Assembly (NCBI GenBank): GCA_902768735.1
Contig: CACXMK010000008.1
Span: 1 to 52,593 of the forward strand
Source of the DNA: an uncultured Lachnospiraceae bacterium
Lineage (GTDB): Bacteria > Bacillota > Clostridia > Lachnospirales > Lachnospiraceae
DNA: 52,593 bases
Direction of reading: 5' to 3'
The first letter of the stretch is position 1; the number at the start of each line of letters is the position of its first letter. Both the position numbers and the translations under genes were made by a program. The notes beneath the pieces were generated by a model. The model did not search any database, was not told where the DNA came from, and worked only from the letters and a program-made list of their open reading frames with translations. Positions 5,037 to 13,849 of this stretch are shown piece after piece.

Positions 5037-7855
5037 TGCAGACACCTATAGATTTTGGTAAAACCTTTTTAAACAGCTTTTTCAGCATGCGGGACCCGGA
5101 CCGTTGCCTTGAAGACCTGGCTTACGATGTGGTCTGGATCACGCCCAAGCAGATGTACCATTTCCTCACCGCTATGGAACTCAGGAAGTTTCTGCAGGAG
5201 GAAATGGCAGCGAGACCCGAGCGGTATTACGTGGACATTGTGTCGATCAAGAGTTCACCGAGCGCTACGGACATTTCGACGGTGGCATACGAGGTCAATC
5301 TCGTTCCAAAGGAGGAGGACAAGGCCGTCTATCTTCGCTGCAGTATGGCGATCTGCAAACGCGGGCAGCACTTTGAGATCACGTTCCTTCACATGTCGGA
5401 GAAACAGGGGCAGGGCGGAATGGAGCAGATCCGGGAGTTTACGGAGAATCTCCCGTGCGGCGTGCTGATCTTTGCATATATGGGAAAAGAGGGTCTCAAG
5501 ACCCTGTTCTATAACGAGTATTTCTGGAAGAAGCTCCACTACAGGGAGGACCAGTTCCGCAAACAGATGGAACGGGATCCTTTCTTTATGGCGCAGGAAG
5601 AAGAGCGCGACAAGATCCTCGAAAGACTCAAAGAGGTCCAGGGGACCGGCGGCCATCTCGCTGCCAACGTGACGTTCTACAGAAAGGACGGAAACCGTTT
5701 CCAGTACCGTATGGTCGGCGCCCCCGCCTATCAGGAAGGCGACAATACGGTCTACTACTGCGTCTTCCAGGAGACGACGGGGTTCCACCAGCTCCACACG
5801 AGAATGCAGGAGCGCATCGCGTCGGCCTCTGAGATCCTTGCCAAAATACCGGCGAGCCTCTGTGTTTTGACAGGAGATGCCGGAAACTGGCATCCTGTTT
5901 ACGTGAGCCGGCAGTTCCCGGAGCGGTTCGGCATGACGATGGCCGGATTTGCGGAAGCGGTCGCGAAAGATCCGTTCTACGGCCTCGAGATGACGAGCAT
6001 CACGAGGGACAGGCTGACAGAAGTACATCTCCAGCTGCTCTCGAAGGATCCGTACCTCGGCGTCTTTGAAATGGTGCAGAAGGACGGCTCGAAACGCTGG
6101 ACAGACGTCTATCTGATCAACAGCGCGGACCACAACGGAAACCGGCTGCGGATGCTCTTCTACGTGGACAAGGACGATGAAAAGAGGGACATCGACCAGC
6201 AGATCGCGAAGGCGGAGAACGCCTCGAGGCAGCAGCAGGAGAGGGCGAAGGCCGAGGTGAAAGAGGCGCAGGAGAAGGCGAAGCAGCAGGTGGAGGAGGC
6301 GCAGACGACGGTCCGCAAAGAGATCGAGGAGGCACAGGCCAAGACCCAGGAGCAGATCGAGTCCTTCCGCGTGAAGATGAACCAGGTGCTGGAGTCCCAG
6401 AAGGGGTCCATCGAGATCAAAGAGAAACAGATCCGGATGGAGTACGAGGCCAAGGAGCAGGAGCTTCAGAAGGCTTTCGCCGAAAAGGAGAGGATGCTGG
6501 AGAAGCAGCTGGAGAACTATAAAAAGACGCAGGAAGCGGAACTGGCCAATCAGAAACGGACCGTCGATATTCTCCTTTCGGAACGCGATAAAGAGCTGGA
6601 GAAAAAGCAATCGGAGATCGACCGCCTGGAGAAGGAGCTCTCGAGGACGCTGGATTCGCTCCGCGACTCTGAGAACCTGCGGGAACAGCTAAAGAGAAGC
6701 AGCGAGCTTCGCGAAAAGGAACAGGAAAAGGCGGCCAGAAGGCTGCAGGAAATGATAGAGACGATCCAGCGGACAGGCGGAGCGGCAGCTTCTGCCGCAA
6801 GGCCCGCCGAAGCGGTGTTTACCGCGGAACAGGACGCGGACGCGTGGCCGGGCGCGGAGGAAGTCTATGCACAGCCGGAAACGGCGATGGATCCCGTGCG
6901 GAGCATCGAAGAGGATGAGCCTTTAAGGACGCGCGGAACAGCCGGCGACGTGAGGGAGATCGGCGCGGACAGCTGGATGGACGGTATGGAGGAGTACTCC
7001 TCCGGTGAGATCATGAGAAAAGGCGCTGTCAATGAGGAGAGCATGAAGCCGTTCGCGGCGGGGATCCGACCCGTGGCACCGGCGCGCACGGAGAGTACGG
7101 CAGTCGGAACCGGCAGAACATCACGGCCGGGCAGCCCGTCCCGCATAGGAAGCGCGGCCATCAGCGCAGGCAGCCAGTCCCGTGTGGGCAGAATGACGAC
7201 CGGCACAGGCGGTACATCCCGTATGGGCACAACGGCTGGCGCAGGAAGCACATCCCGTATGGGGGGAATGACAGCCGGTGCATCCCGCAAGGGCGGTGCG
7301 GTACAGAGCGCTCCTGCGGAACCGGAGAAGGCCAGAAGTTCGGTGATGGACGACCTCGTGCAGATGGCCTCCGCAGACGACGGCGTTATCAGAAAGGAGC
7401 TCTTCTCCCTCGATGAGTGCCTTGAGAATGTTATGATGCTGCAGGAGCCGGTATGCGACGCAAAGAAGATCCGAATGGAGCTCAAGAAGAGCGCCAGCAT
7501 GCCGCCCCAGGCGATCGGAGACAAGTCGAAGCTGCAGAGAGCGCTGGTGAGCCTTCTGGAGAGCGCGATAGAGCAGACGCCTATTGGCGGCGAGATCAGT
7601 CTGGCCTGCAGGGCAGACAGGGCTTCCGGTAACAGGGTGTATCTGTACTTTATCATCAGGGACAACGGCAGCAATATCGCCAGCGACCTGATGCAGGGAA
7701 TGTTCGATAAGAGAGACGAGAAAGACGATCCGCTCCGCGCAGGACTCTATATCGCGAGAGAGATCGTCTCGATGATGGGAGGAAACGTCCGGGTCCGCAG
7801 CCGCAGAGGCGAGGGAACCGAGTTTATGGTCACTGTTTGCATGAACCTGCCGTAA
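5036..7855 (+). CDS. Large PAS/coiled-coil signalling protein with degenerate histidine-kinase ATPase domain
   Basis: A 939-residue soluble protein. Apparent order: NTF2/SnoaL-like domain (about 1-122), two PAS-type domains (about 130-250 and 255-380), a long Glu/Lys/Gln-rich coiled coil (about 381-578), a Ser/Thr/Gly/Arg low-complexity stretch with a degenerate roughly 13-residue repeat (about 690-755), and a C-terminal HATPase fold (about 785-939). No dimerisation domain with a phosphorylatable histidine is visible. The ATPase motifs are altered: the N-box reads LLESAIEQTP, where the usual Mg-binding Asn is Ser, and the G1 box reads DNGSNI, where DxGxG loses its second glycine. The G2 region AGLYIAREIV is kept. 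It is therefore probably a pseudokinase or scaffold rather than an active kinase. There is no Shine-Dalgarno sequence; the overlapping extended -10 suggests a leaderless message. An alpha/beta hydrolase follows after 22 bp. Confidence 0.8.
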   Translation: MQTPIDFGKTFLNSFFSMRDPDRCLEDLAYDVVWITPKQMYHFLTAMELRKFLQEEMAARPERYYVDIVSIKSSPSATDISTVAYEVNLVPKEEDKAVYLRCSMAICKRGQHFEITFLHMSEKQGQGGMEQIREFTENLPCGVLIFAYMGKEGLKTLFYNEYFWKKLHYREDQFRKQMERDPFFMAQEEERDKILERLKEVQGTGGHLAANVTFYRKDGNRFQYRMVGAPAYQEGDNTVYYCVFQETTGFHQLHTRMQERIASASEILAKIPASLCVLTGDAGNWHPVYVSRQFPERFGMTMAGFAEAVAKDPFYGLEMTSITRDRLTEVHLQLLSKDPYLGVFEMVQKDGSKRWTDVYLINSADHNGNRLRMLFYVDKDDEKRDIDQQIAKAENASRQQQERAKAEVKEAQEKAKQQVEEAQTTVRKEIEEAQAKTQEQIESFRVKMNQVLESQKGSIEIKEKQIRMEYEAKEQELQKAFAEKERMLEKQLENYKKTQEAELANQKRTVDILLSERDKELEKKQSEIDRLEKELSRTLDSLRDSENLREQLKRSSELREKEQEKAARRLQEMIETIQRTGGAAASAARPAEAVFTAEQDADAWPGAEEVYAQPETAMDPVRSIEEDEPLRTRGTAGDVREIGADSWMDGMEEYSSGEIMRKGAVNEESMKPFAAGIRPVAPARTESTAVGTGRTSRPGSPSRIGSAAISAGSQSRVGRMTTGTGGTSRMGTTAGAGSTSRMGGMTAGASRKGGAVQSAPAEPEKARSSVMDDLVQMASADDGVIRKELFSLDECLENVMMLQEPVCDAKKIRMELKKSASMPPQAIGDKSKLQRALVSLLESAIEQTPIGGEISLACRADRASGNRVYLYFIIRDNGSNIASDLMQGMFDKRDEKDDPLRAGLYIAREIVSMMGGNVRVRSRRGEGTEFMVTVCMNLP

Positions 7856-7877
7856 TGACAGGCGAAAGGTGATTTTG

Positions 7878-8945
7878 ATGAAAAAGACGGATATGAAAAA
7901 GAGGAACATCGATCCGGAGCAGGAAGAACTTCGCGAAGAGGACAAAAAATCCACCGGCCGCAAAATGCTCGAGTTCGCGGCGGAGACAGGCCTCTGGGCG
8001 AGTGCGGGCGCACTTGCCGGCGCTGCGAATTACTTCTATGATTTTTCCATGAAGCCGGTAAAGCATGATCCGAGTGAAGACGGAGATCCGAAGGAAGACC
8101 CCTATACGTGCGGCAGGCTTTGGATGAACAACCACCCCCTCAGGGAGGATTGGTATGCAAAGTCGGACGACGGACTCCTTATCCACTCGAATTATATTCC
8201 TTCTCCGCAGCCGGAGGGAGAGCACAGATACGCGATCTGCGTGCACGGATATTCCGACACGTCGGAGAGCGTCGGACAGTACGCGATGGTCTACCGCAAT
8301 AAGTACGGCATGAATGTCCTTCTGCCGGATCTGCGCGGACACGGCAAGAGCGAGGGGACCTATGTCGGATACGGATATCACGACAGGCTGGATATCATCA
8401 CCTGGATCGACCAGATCCTGAAAAGGGACCCCGAGGCGCTGATCCTGCTGCATGGGATCTCAATGGGCGCCGCCACGGTGATGATGGCGACCGGGGAGCT
8501 CCTTCCCTCAAATGTCAAGGCATGTGTCGAGGACGCAGGCTACAGCACCGCGGTGGAGGAGTTCAAACACGTCTACAATAACCTGAAACCGAAGCCGCCG
8601 GTCCCGGTGGACGTCATGATGCCTGCGCTGAGGGCCGTCGCGCTCATCAGAGCCGGCTATGCGCTGGGGCAGGCGTCTCCGGTCGACGCGGTGAAGCGCT
8701 CCGTGACGCCTACGCTCTTCATCCATGGGGAAGCGGATACTTTTATCCCGTGCTCCATGATGAAAAAGCTCTTCGCGGCGGCGGCATGCGAGAAGATGTA
8801 CCTGATCGTCAAGGGCGCGGAGCATGTAAAGAGCGTTGTCGTTGATCCCGAAGGATATTGGAGCAAAGTTGACAGCTTCCTTCACACAGTGGCGCCGGAA
8901 CTGGCGGAGATCAAGGGAGAACACGGTTATACCGTTCTTAAGTGA
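7878..8945 (+). CDS. Alpha/beta hydrolase
   Basis: A 355-residue serine hydrolase of unknown substrate. The oxyanion region VCVHGYSDTS-like segment (ICVHGYSDTS) is near residue 120, the nucleophile elbow is LLHGISMGAATV (GxSxG), the acid is probably the Asp of HGEADTFIP, and the catalytic His lies in KGAEHVKS. The N-terminus is highly charged, then has a Gly/Ala-rich hydrophobic stretch (residues about 35-50) that could anchor it to the membrane. A GTG at 7869 is in frame, but GAAAGG at 7864-7869 suits the ATG at 7878. It lies 22 bp after the PAS protein gene, so the two are probably co-transcribed. It resembles family members annotated as cell-envelope-associated esterases. Confidence 0.85.
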   Translation: MKKTDMKKRNIDPEQEELREEDKKSTGRKMLEFAAETGLWASAGALAGAANYFYDFSMKPVKHDPSEDGDPKEDPYTCGRLWMNNHPLREDWYAKSDDGLLIHSNYIPSPQPEGEHRYAICVHGYSDTSESVGQYAMVYRNKYGMNVLLPDLRGHGKSEGTYVGYGYHDRLDIITWIDQILKRDPEALILLHGISMGAATVMMATGELLPSNVKACVEDAGYSTAVEEFKHVYNNLKPKPPVPVDVMMPALRAVALIRAGYALGQASPVDAVKRSVTPTLFIHGEADTFIPCSMMKKLFAAAACEKMYLIVKGAEHVKSVVVDPEGYWSKVDSFLHTVAPELAEIKGEHGYTVLK

Positions 8946-8947
8946 CG

Positions 8948-8983
8948 AAGGGAGAGTTGAATTATAAGGGAGAGTTGAATTAT
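8948..8983 (+). repeat. Perfect 18-bp tandem duplication carrying the ribosome binding site
   Basis: AAGGGAGAGTTGAATTAT occurs at 8948-8965 and again, with no gap, at 8966-8983. Each copy carries the Shine-Dalgarno GGGAG. The second copy ends inside the ATG of the exonuclease gene, while the first leads only to ATAAG. Confidence 0.95.
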
Positions 8984-9740
8984 GAAGAAATTCATATCCT
9001 GGAATGTGAACGGGCTCCGCGCGTGCATTAAGAAGGACTGCTTCTATGAATTTATAAAGGCTGAAGATCCCGACGCGGTCTGCCTGCAGGAGACCAAACT
9101 GCAGGAGGGGCAGCTGGAGGTCGATCTCCCCGGATATCATCAGTACTGGAATTACGCGGACAAGAAAGGCTACTCCGGAACGGCCATCTTTGCCAAAGAA
9201 GAGCCTCTTTCCGTTTCTTACGGGATCGGCATCGACGAGCACGACCATGAGGGAAGGGTCATCACCCTGGAATATCCGGAGTATTACCTGATCACAGTCT
9301 ATACTCCGAATTCCCAGGACCAGCTCGCGAGGCTGGACTACCGCATGACGTGGGAGGACGACTTCCTCGCCTATGTAAAGGGGCTTTCGGAGAATAAGCC
9401 CGTGATCTACTGCGGCGACCTCAATGTCGCGCACAAGGAGATCGATCTCAAGAACCCGTCAACAAACCGCCGCAACGCCGGTTTTACGGACGAGGAGCGC
9501 GCCAAGATGACGACGACGCTCGAGAGCGGATTTACCGACACGTTCCGGTTTTTTTATCCGGACCTCGAGAAGGTCTACAGCTGGTGGTCTTACCGCTTCC
9601 GCGCGAGGGAGAAGAACGCGGGATGGCGCATCGACTACTTTATCGTGTCCGACAGCTTACAGCCGAGGCTGAAGGACGCCAAGATCTATACAGATGTCAT
9701 GGGATCGGACCACTGCCCCGTGGGATTGATCCTGGAATAA
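8982..9740 (+). CDS. xth: Exodeoxyribonuclease III / AP endonuclease
   Basis: A 252-residue base-excision repair nuclease of the exonuclease III family that would cleave DNA at abasic sites and trim 3' ends. Visible motifs in order: SWNVNGLRA near the N-terminus, LQETKLQ (metal-binding Glu), the YTPNSQ segment, [13 protein letters not shown] (catalytic Asp/Asn), [26 protein letters not shown] and the terminal GSDHCPVGL (catalytic Asp-His). Length is typical. Its start sits on the duplicated ribosome binding site. It is followed after 25 bp by the Mrp gene. Confidence 0.97.
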   Translation: MKKFISWNVNGLRACIKKDCFYEFIKAEDPDAVCLQETKLQEGQLEVDLPGYHQYWNYADKKGYSGTAIFAKEEPLSVSYGIGIDEHDHEGRVITLEYPEYYLITVYTPNSQDQLARLDYRMTWEDDFLAYVKGLSENKPVIYCGDLNVAHKEIDLKNPSTNRRNAGFTDEERAKMTTTLESGFTDTFRFFYPDLEKVYSWWSYRFRAREKNAGWRIDYFIVSDSLQPRLKDAKIYTDVMGSDHCPVGLILE

Positions 9741-9765
9741 TATAAAATGGAGGAATGAAAGCAAC

Positions 9766-10584
9766 ATGAGTACACAGAACAACGGAGCACCGAAGCCGCC
9801 CACACCGTCCGCACAGACGGATTTCAGCATTGAAGCCCATCCCGGCAGCCATGTGAACAAAGTGATCGCGGTCGTCAGCGGAAAGGGAGGCGTCGGAAAG
9901 TCTTCTGTCACGGCGATGAGCGCGCTTTGGACAAGAAGAAACGGCTACCAGACAGCAGTCCTGGACGCGGATATCACAGGCCCCAGTGTCCCGAAGATGT
10001 TCGGCGTCGGTTACGCGGACCTCGTGGCGACCGAGGAGTGTCTCTATCCCGCAAATACCATCACAGGCATCAAGGTCATGTCCATGAACTTGCTCTCCAA
10101 GCAGGAGGACGCGCCGGTCATCTGGAGAAGTCCTGTCATCACAGGCGCGATCAAGCAGTTCTGGACGGATGTCTGCTGGGGCTATGTGGACTACATGTTC
10201 ATCGACATGCCTCCGGGAACCGGCGATGTGCCGCTCACTGTTTTCCAGTCGTTCCCGGTCGACGGTATCATCATCGTCACGACGCCCCAGGACCTCGTCA
10301 GCATGATCGTCAAAAAAGCGCTCGGCATGGCGAAACTCATGAAGGTGCCGGTGCTCGGCATCGTCGAGAACATGAGCTATGTCAAGTGCCCGCACTGCGG
10401 CGAGGAGATCCGCATCTTCGGCGACAGCCATGTGGAAGAGATCGCAGAGAAATATGACATCCCGATCATCGCCAGGATCCCGATCGATCCGGAGATGACT
10501 TCCTATATGGATACGGGAAGAGCGGAATACTATGAGAGCACCTTTATGGAGGGATTAAAGGACGTCCTTCCGCCCGTCGACTGA
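9766..10584 (+). CDS. mrp: Mrp/NBP35-family P-loop ATPase, iron-sulfur cluster carrier
   Basis: A 272-residue cytoplasmic P-loop NTPase of the Mrp/ApbC/NBP35 family, whose members carry and transfer iron-sulfur clusters. The deviant Walker A motif GKGGVGKSSVTA is near residue 45, the DADITGPSVPKMFG switch region follows, and IDMPPGTGDVPLT is the family signature. A C-terminal CPHC pair (MSYVKCPHCGEEI) would supply the bridging cluster ligands between subunits. The N-terminus lacks both the MIP18-like domain of some bacterial Mrp proteins and a cysteine-rich N-terminal cluster motif. The GGAGG at about 9749 is somewhat far from the ATG at 9766; the ATG in between runs straight into a stop. Confidence 0.93.
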   Translation: MSTQNNGAPKPPTPSAQTDFSIEAHPGSHVNKVIAVVSGKGGVGKSSVTAMSALWTRRNGYQTAVLDADITGPSVPKMFGVGYADLVATEECLYPANTITGIKVMSMNLLSKQEDAPVIWRSPVITGAIKQFWTDVCWGYVDYMFIDMPPGTGDVPLTVFQSFPVDGIIIVTTPQDLVSMIVKKALGMAKLMKVPVLGIVENMSYVKCPHCGEEIRIFGDSHVEEIAEKYDIPIIARIPIDPEMTSYMDTGRAEYYESTFMEGLKDVLPPVD

Positions 10585-10599
10585 CAGGGGGGGCCTTCC

Positions 10600-10660
10600 G
10601 CGGCACTGTTTTGACACTTTCCCGGCCGGCGCGGCACTGTTCTGACACGAGAGGCCGGGA
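10600..10660. repeat. 18-bp direct repeat, second copy inside a hairpin loop
   Basis: GCGGCACTGTTTTGACAC (10600-10617) recurs with one mismatch at 10631-10648, a 31-bp period. The second copy lies in the loop of a stem formed by TCCCGGCC (10620-10627) and GGCCGGGA (10653-10660). No T run follows, so it is not a standard terminator. The GTTTTGACAC part could also be read as a -35-like element. Confidence 0.7.
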
Positions 10661-10678
10661 GCAGCACAGGAGGAGACC

Positions 10679-11488
10679 ATGATTCTTGCGATTGATACAG
10701 GAAACACACATGTCGTACTGGGATGTATCGATAATAAAGGAGGCATCAGCCATATCATCCGCCTGGAGACCAATCTTGGGAAGACGGAGTACGAATACGC
10801 CTCGGACATCAAACAGATCCTGGAGCTGGAAGGCGTGGACAGGTTCGGCTTTGACGGAGCGATTATCTCTTCTTCCGTCCCGCCGATCATAGAGACCCTC
10901 CAGCGGGCGGTGAAGATCATCACGGGGATCGACGCGATGGTGGTCGGCATCGGCGTAAAGACAGGGCTGGACATCGTTCTGGACGATCCGAGCACGATCG
11001 CCGCTGACCTCGTGGCGACAGCGGTCGCGGCAAAGAACGAGTACCCGCTTCCCTGTATCATCATCGACATGGGGACGGCAACGACAGTGACCGTCGTGGA
11101 CGCGAAGGGACGGTATATCGGCGGAGCGATCCTGCCCGGCGTGAGACTCTCCATGCGCGCGCTGGCAGCCGGCACGTCGCTTCTGCCCAATATTGAGATC
11201 GTCCCTCCGACGAAGACGATCGCCTCTAATACGATCGACTGCATGAAATCCGGCATTATCTACGGTTCGGCAGGCGCCCTGGACGGGATCCTTGACCACT
11301 ATATCGAGGAGCTCGGCGGCTCGGTCGGAAGCATTGTGGCGACAGGCGGGCTTGCGTCGACGATCTGCCCGATGTGCAGGCATGAGATCACATTGGACCA
11401 GAACCTCCTTCTGAAAGGGCTCTATGCGATCTATAAGAAAAACAAGCCCAGAAAGACAAGGCGCCCCAGACCGGCGGACGCCGAATAA
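10679..11488 (+). CDS. coaX: Type III pantothenate kinase
   Basis: A 269-residue enzyme of the ASKHA fold that phosphorylates pantothenate in the first step of coenzyme A synthesis. Family motifs are all present: the N-terminal phosphate loop AIDTGNTHVVLG, the SSVPP segment (SSSVPPI), the DDPSTIAADLVA region, IIDMGTATTVTVVD, and GGAILPGVRLSMRAL. Type III kinases are not inhibited by coenzyme A. The start is set by AGGAGG at about 10669. The very basic tail (KKNKPRKTRRPRP) is slightly longer than usual. It is followed by ftsH after 45 bp. Confidence 0.96.
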   Translation: MILAIDTGNTHVVLGCIDNKGGISHIIRLETNLGKTEYEYASDIKQILELEGVDRFGFDGAIISSSVPPIIETLQRAVKIITGIDAMVVGIGVKTGLDIVLDDPSTIAADLVATAVAAKNEYPLPCIIIDMGTATTVTVVDAKGRYIGGAILPGVRLSMRALAAGTSLLPNIEIVPPTKTIASNTIDCMKSGIIYGSAGALDGILDHYIEELGGSVGSIVATGGLASTICPMCRHEITLDQNLLLKGLYAIYKKNKPRKTRRPRPADAE

Positions 11489-11533
11489 ATCCTGAGGACA
11501 GAAATGTCCGCAGGACAGAGAGATAGTTAGAAA

Positions 11534-13801
11534 GTGAAAATAAGAATGTTTGGAGATCTTTTTCATAACGACGACAATGACGACGTCGAGCGTTACGACG
11601 ATAACCGCCGCGGCGACCGCAGAGGAAACGGGAGCGGGAACGGCGGAGGAAACGGCGATGACGACCGTGGAAGCAGCGGCAAGGGACCGAACCGCCAGAA
11701 CCTGGTGATCATGCTCCTTGCGACAGTGATCGCGCTGGTCGTGATCAGCTACGTGATGAACGGCGATTCCGAGTCTGCATCGCGGATCAGCTACAATGAA
11801 TTTGTCCAGATGATCGACGAGCAGAAGATCGAGGAGGTCGATGTGCGTTCCGACCGTCTGGAGATCCACCTCAAGGGGTCTGACGCCGTGCGCTACACGG
11901 CGATCACGGAGGACGCGTCCGACCTGACGAAGAGGCTTTTGGAGGCAGGAGTTACGATCAACGGCTATATTCCGGACAGCTCCGGGATGGTCCTCTCGTT
12001 CCTGCTCTCATATGTGCTGCCCATCGTCTTTTTGTGGGTGATCATGGGCTTCATCTTCCGGAGAGCCGGCAGCGGAGGCCTCATGGGCAGCGTCGGCAAG
12101 AGCACTGCCAAAGAATATGTGCAGAAGGATACAGGCGTCACATTCGCGGATGTCGCGGGTGAGGACGAGGCCAAGGAGTCGCTGCAGGAAGTCGTCGATT
12201 TTCTGCATAACCCGGGCAAATACGTAAAGATCGGCGCGAAGCTCCCCAAGGGAGCGCTTCTCGTCGGCCCTCCCGGCACTGGCAAAACATTGCTCGCCAA
12301 GGCTGTCGCCGGTGAGGCGCATGTCCCGTTCTTCTCGCTGACGGGCTCAGATTTCATTGAGCTGTATGTCGGCGTCGGCGCATCCCGCGTGCGCGACCTG
12401 TTCAAGGAGGCCAATAAGAACGCCCCCTGCATTATCTTTATCGACGAGATCGACGCGATCGGACGAAGCCGTGACTCCAGATACGGCGGCGGAAACGAGG
12501 AGAGGGAGCAGACACTGAACCAGCTCCTCTCCGAAATGGACGGCTTTGAGCCGGCCAAGGGCATCCTTGTCATCGGCGCCACGAACAGGCCCGAGATCCT
12601 CGACAAGGCGCTGCTGCGTCCCGGCCGCTTTGACAGGCGGATCATCGTGGACAGACCCGATCTCAAGGGAAGGGTCGCTATTTTGAAAGTGCACGCCAAG
12701 GACGTCAAGATGGACGAGTCCGTGGATCTGGAGGAGATCGCGCTGGCAACGAGCGGCGCGGTGGGCTCCGATCTGGCCAACATGATCAACGAGGCGGCGA
12801 TCAACGCCGTCAAGCACAAGCGCAAATATGTCAACCAGCAGGATCTTTTCGAGGCAGTCGAGCAGGTCCTTGTCGGCAAGGAGAAGAAGGACCGCGTCAT
12901 GAACAAGACAGAGCGGCGCATCGTCTCCTACCACGAGGTCGGACACGCGCTGATCAGCGCGGTGCAGAAGAACTCGGAGCCCGTGCAGAAGATCACGATC
13001 GTTCCCAGGACGATGGGTGCGCTCGGCTATGTCATGCAGGTGCCGGAAGAGGAGAAATACCTCAATACGAAGGCCGAGCTGCACGACATGATCGTGGGCA
13101 TGCTGGGAGGCCGCGCGGCGGAGGAACTCAAGTTTGAGACTGTCACGACAGGCGCCTCCAACGACATCGAGCGCGCGACAGCCATCGCCCGCAACATGGT
13201 CACGCAGTACGGTATGAGCGACCGGTTCGGCCTGATGGGCCTTGCGACCGTCGAGAGCCAGTACCTGGAGGGCAGAGCTGTGCTCAACTGCAGCGATGTC
13301 ACAGCCGCAGCGGTAGACGAAGAAGTCCGAAAGATCATGGAGGACTGCTATAAAGAGGCGAAGGCCATCCTCTCCGAGAACATGGAGGCGATGGATCTGA
13401 TCGCCGAGAAGCTGATCCAGGAAGAGACGATCACCGGCAAGGATTTCATGCGACTTTACAGGAAGGCCAAAGGCCTGCCTGAGGAGGAAGAAAAAACCGC
13501 TCCCGAAAAACCCGAGGAGCCTTCTGAGATCGCGCTGGTGGAACAGAAGCCCGAAAAAGCGGTACCTAAAGCGGCACCTAAAATGAAGAGGGAAGAGAAG
13601 CCCGCTGAGCCCGCACCGGCTGCGGAGCTGCCCGCGGAAACGCCTGCGGATGCGGATGGCGACGCTAAAGGGAGCGAAGAAGACGCGGAAGACGAAACCG
13701 ACGGGAAAGCCGGAAACGAAAATAAATCCGGCAAGGACGGAGAAAAAGGGAAGTTTACGAATGTCCCCCTCGAGGGACTGGACCGCTTTTTTGAGGACTG
13801 A
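11534..13801 (+). CDS. ftsH: ATP-dependent zinc metalloprotease FtsH
   Basis: A 755-residue membrane-anchored AAA+ protease that degrades membrane and regulatory proteins. Order: a hydrophilic Asp/Asn/Gly/Arg-rich N-terminal extension (about 1-55), TM1 (VIMLLATVIALVVISYVM), an extracytoplasmic domain, TM2 (about 155-175), and the AAA domain with Walker A GPPGTGKT (about residue 243), pore motif YVGVGASR (Tyr instead of the usual Phe), Walker B IIFIDEIDAIG and ATNRPEILD. The zinc site is HEVGH (about residue 466), with the third ligand expected downstream. The last 110 or so residues are a Glu/Lys/Pro/Ala-rich disordered tail ending in LEGLDRFFED. The GTG at 11534 is assumed as start; an ATG at 11546 is a possible alternative, and neither has a strong Shine-Dalgarno sequence. 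Confidence 0.96.
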   Translation: MKIRMFGDLFHNDDNDDVERYDDNRRGDRRGNGSGNGGGNGDDDRGSSGKGPNRQNLVIMLLATVIALVVISYVMNGDSESASRISYNEFVQMIDEQKIEEVDVRSDRLEIHLKGSDAVRYTAITEDASDLTKRLLEAGVTINGYIPDSSGMVLSFLLSYVLPIVFLWVIMGFIFRRAGSGGLMGSVGKSTAKEYVQKDTGVTFADVAGEDEAKESLQEVVDFLHNPGKYVKIGAKLPKGALLVGPPGTGKTLLAKAVAGEAHVPFFSLTGSDFIELYVGVGASRVRDLFKEANKNAPCIIFIDEIDAIGRSRDSRYGGGNEEREQTLNQLLSEMDGFEPAKGILVIGATNRPEILDKALLRPGRFDRRIIVDRPDLKGRVAILKVHAKDVKMDESVDLEEIALATSGAVGSDLANMINEAAINAVKHKRKYVNQQDLFEAVEQVLVGKEKKDRVMNKTERRIVSYHEVGHALISAVQKNSEPVQKITIVPRTMGALGYVMQVPEEEKYLNTKAELHDMIVGMLGGRAAEELKFETVTTGASNDIERATAIARNMVTQYGMSDRFGLMGLATVESQYLEGRAVLNCSDVTAAAVDEEVRKIMEDCYKEAKAILSENMEAMDLIAEKLIQEETITGKDFMRLYRKAKGLPEEEEKTAPEKPEEPSEIALVEQKPEKAVPKAAPKMKREEKPAEPAPAAELPAETPADADGDAKGSEEDAEDETDGKAGNENKSGKDGEKGKFTNVPLEGLDRFFED

Positions 13802-13849
13802 GAGCGGGAATGCGATATCCAGATTTAACAATAATCCGGAGCAGAGAAA

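Noticed and set aside
5255-6610. 451-codon antisense frame under the PAS/coiled-coil gene
   Set aside because: Leu/Arg-rich antisense of the coiled-coil codons; no start signal.
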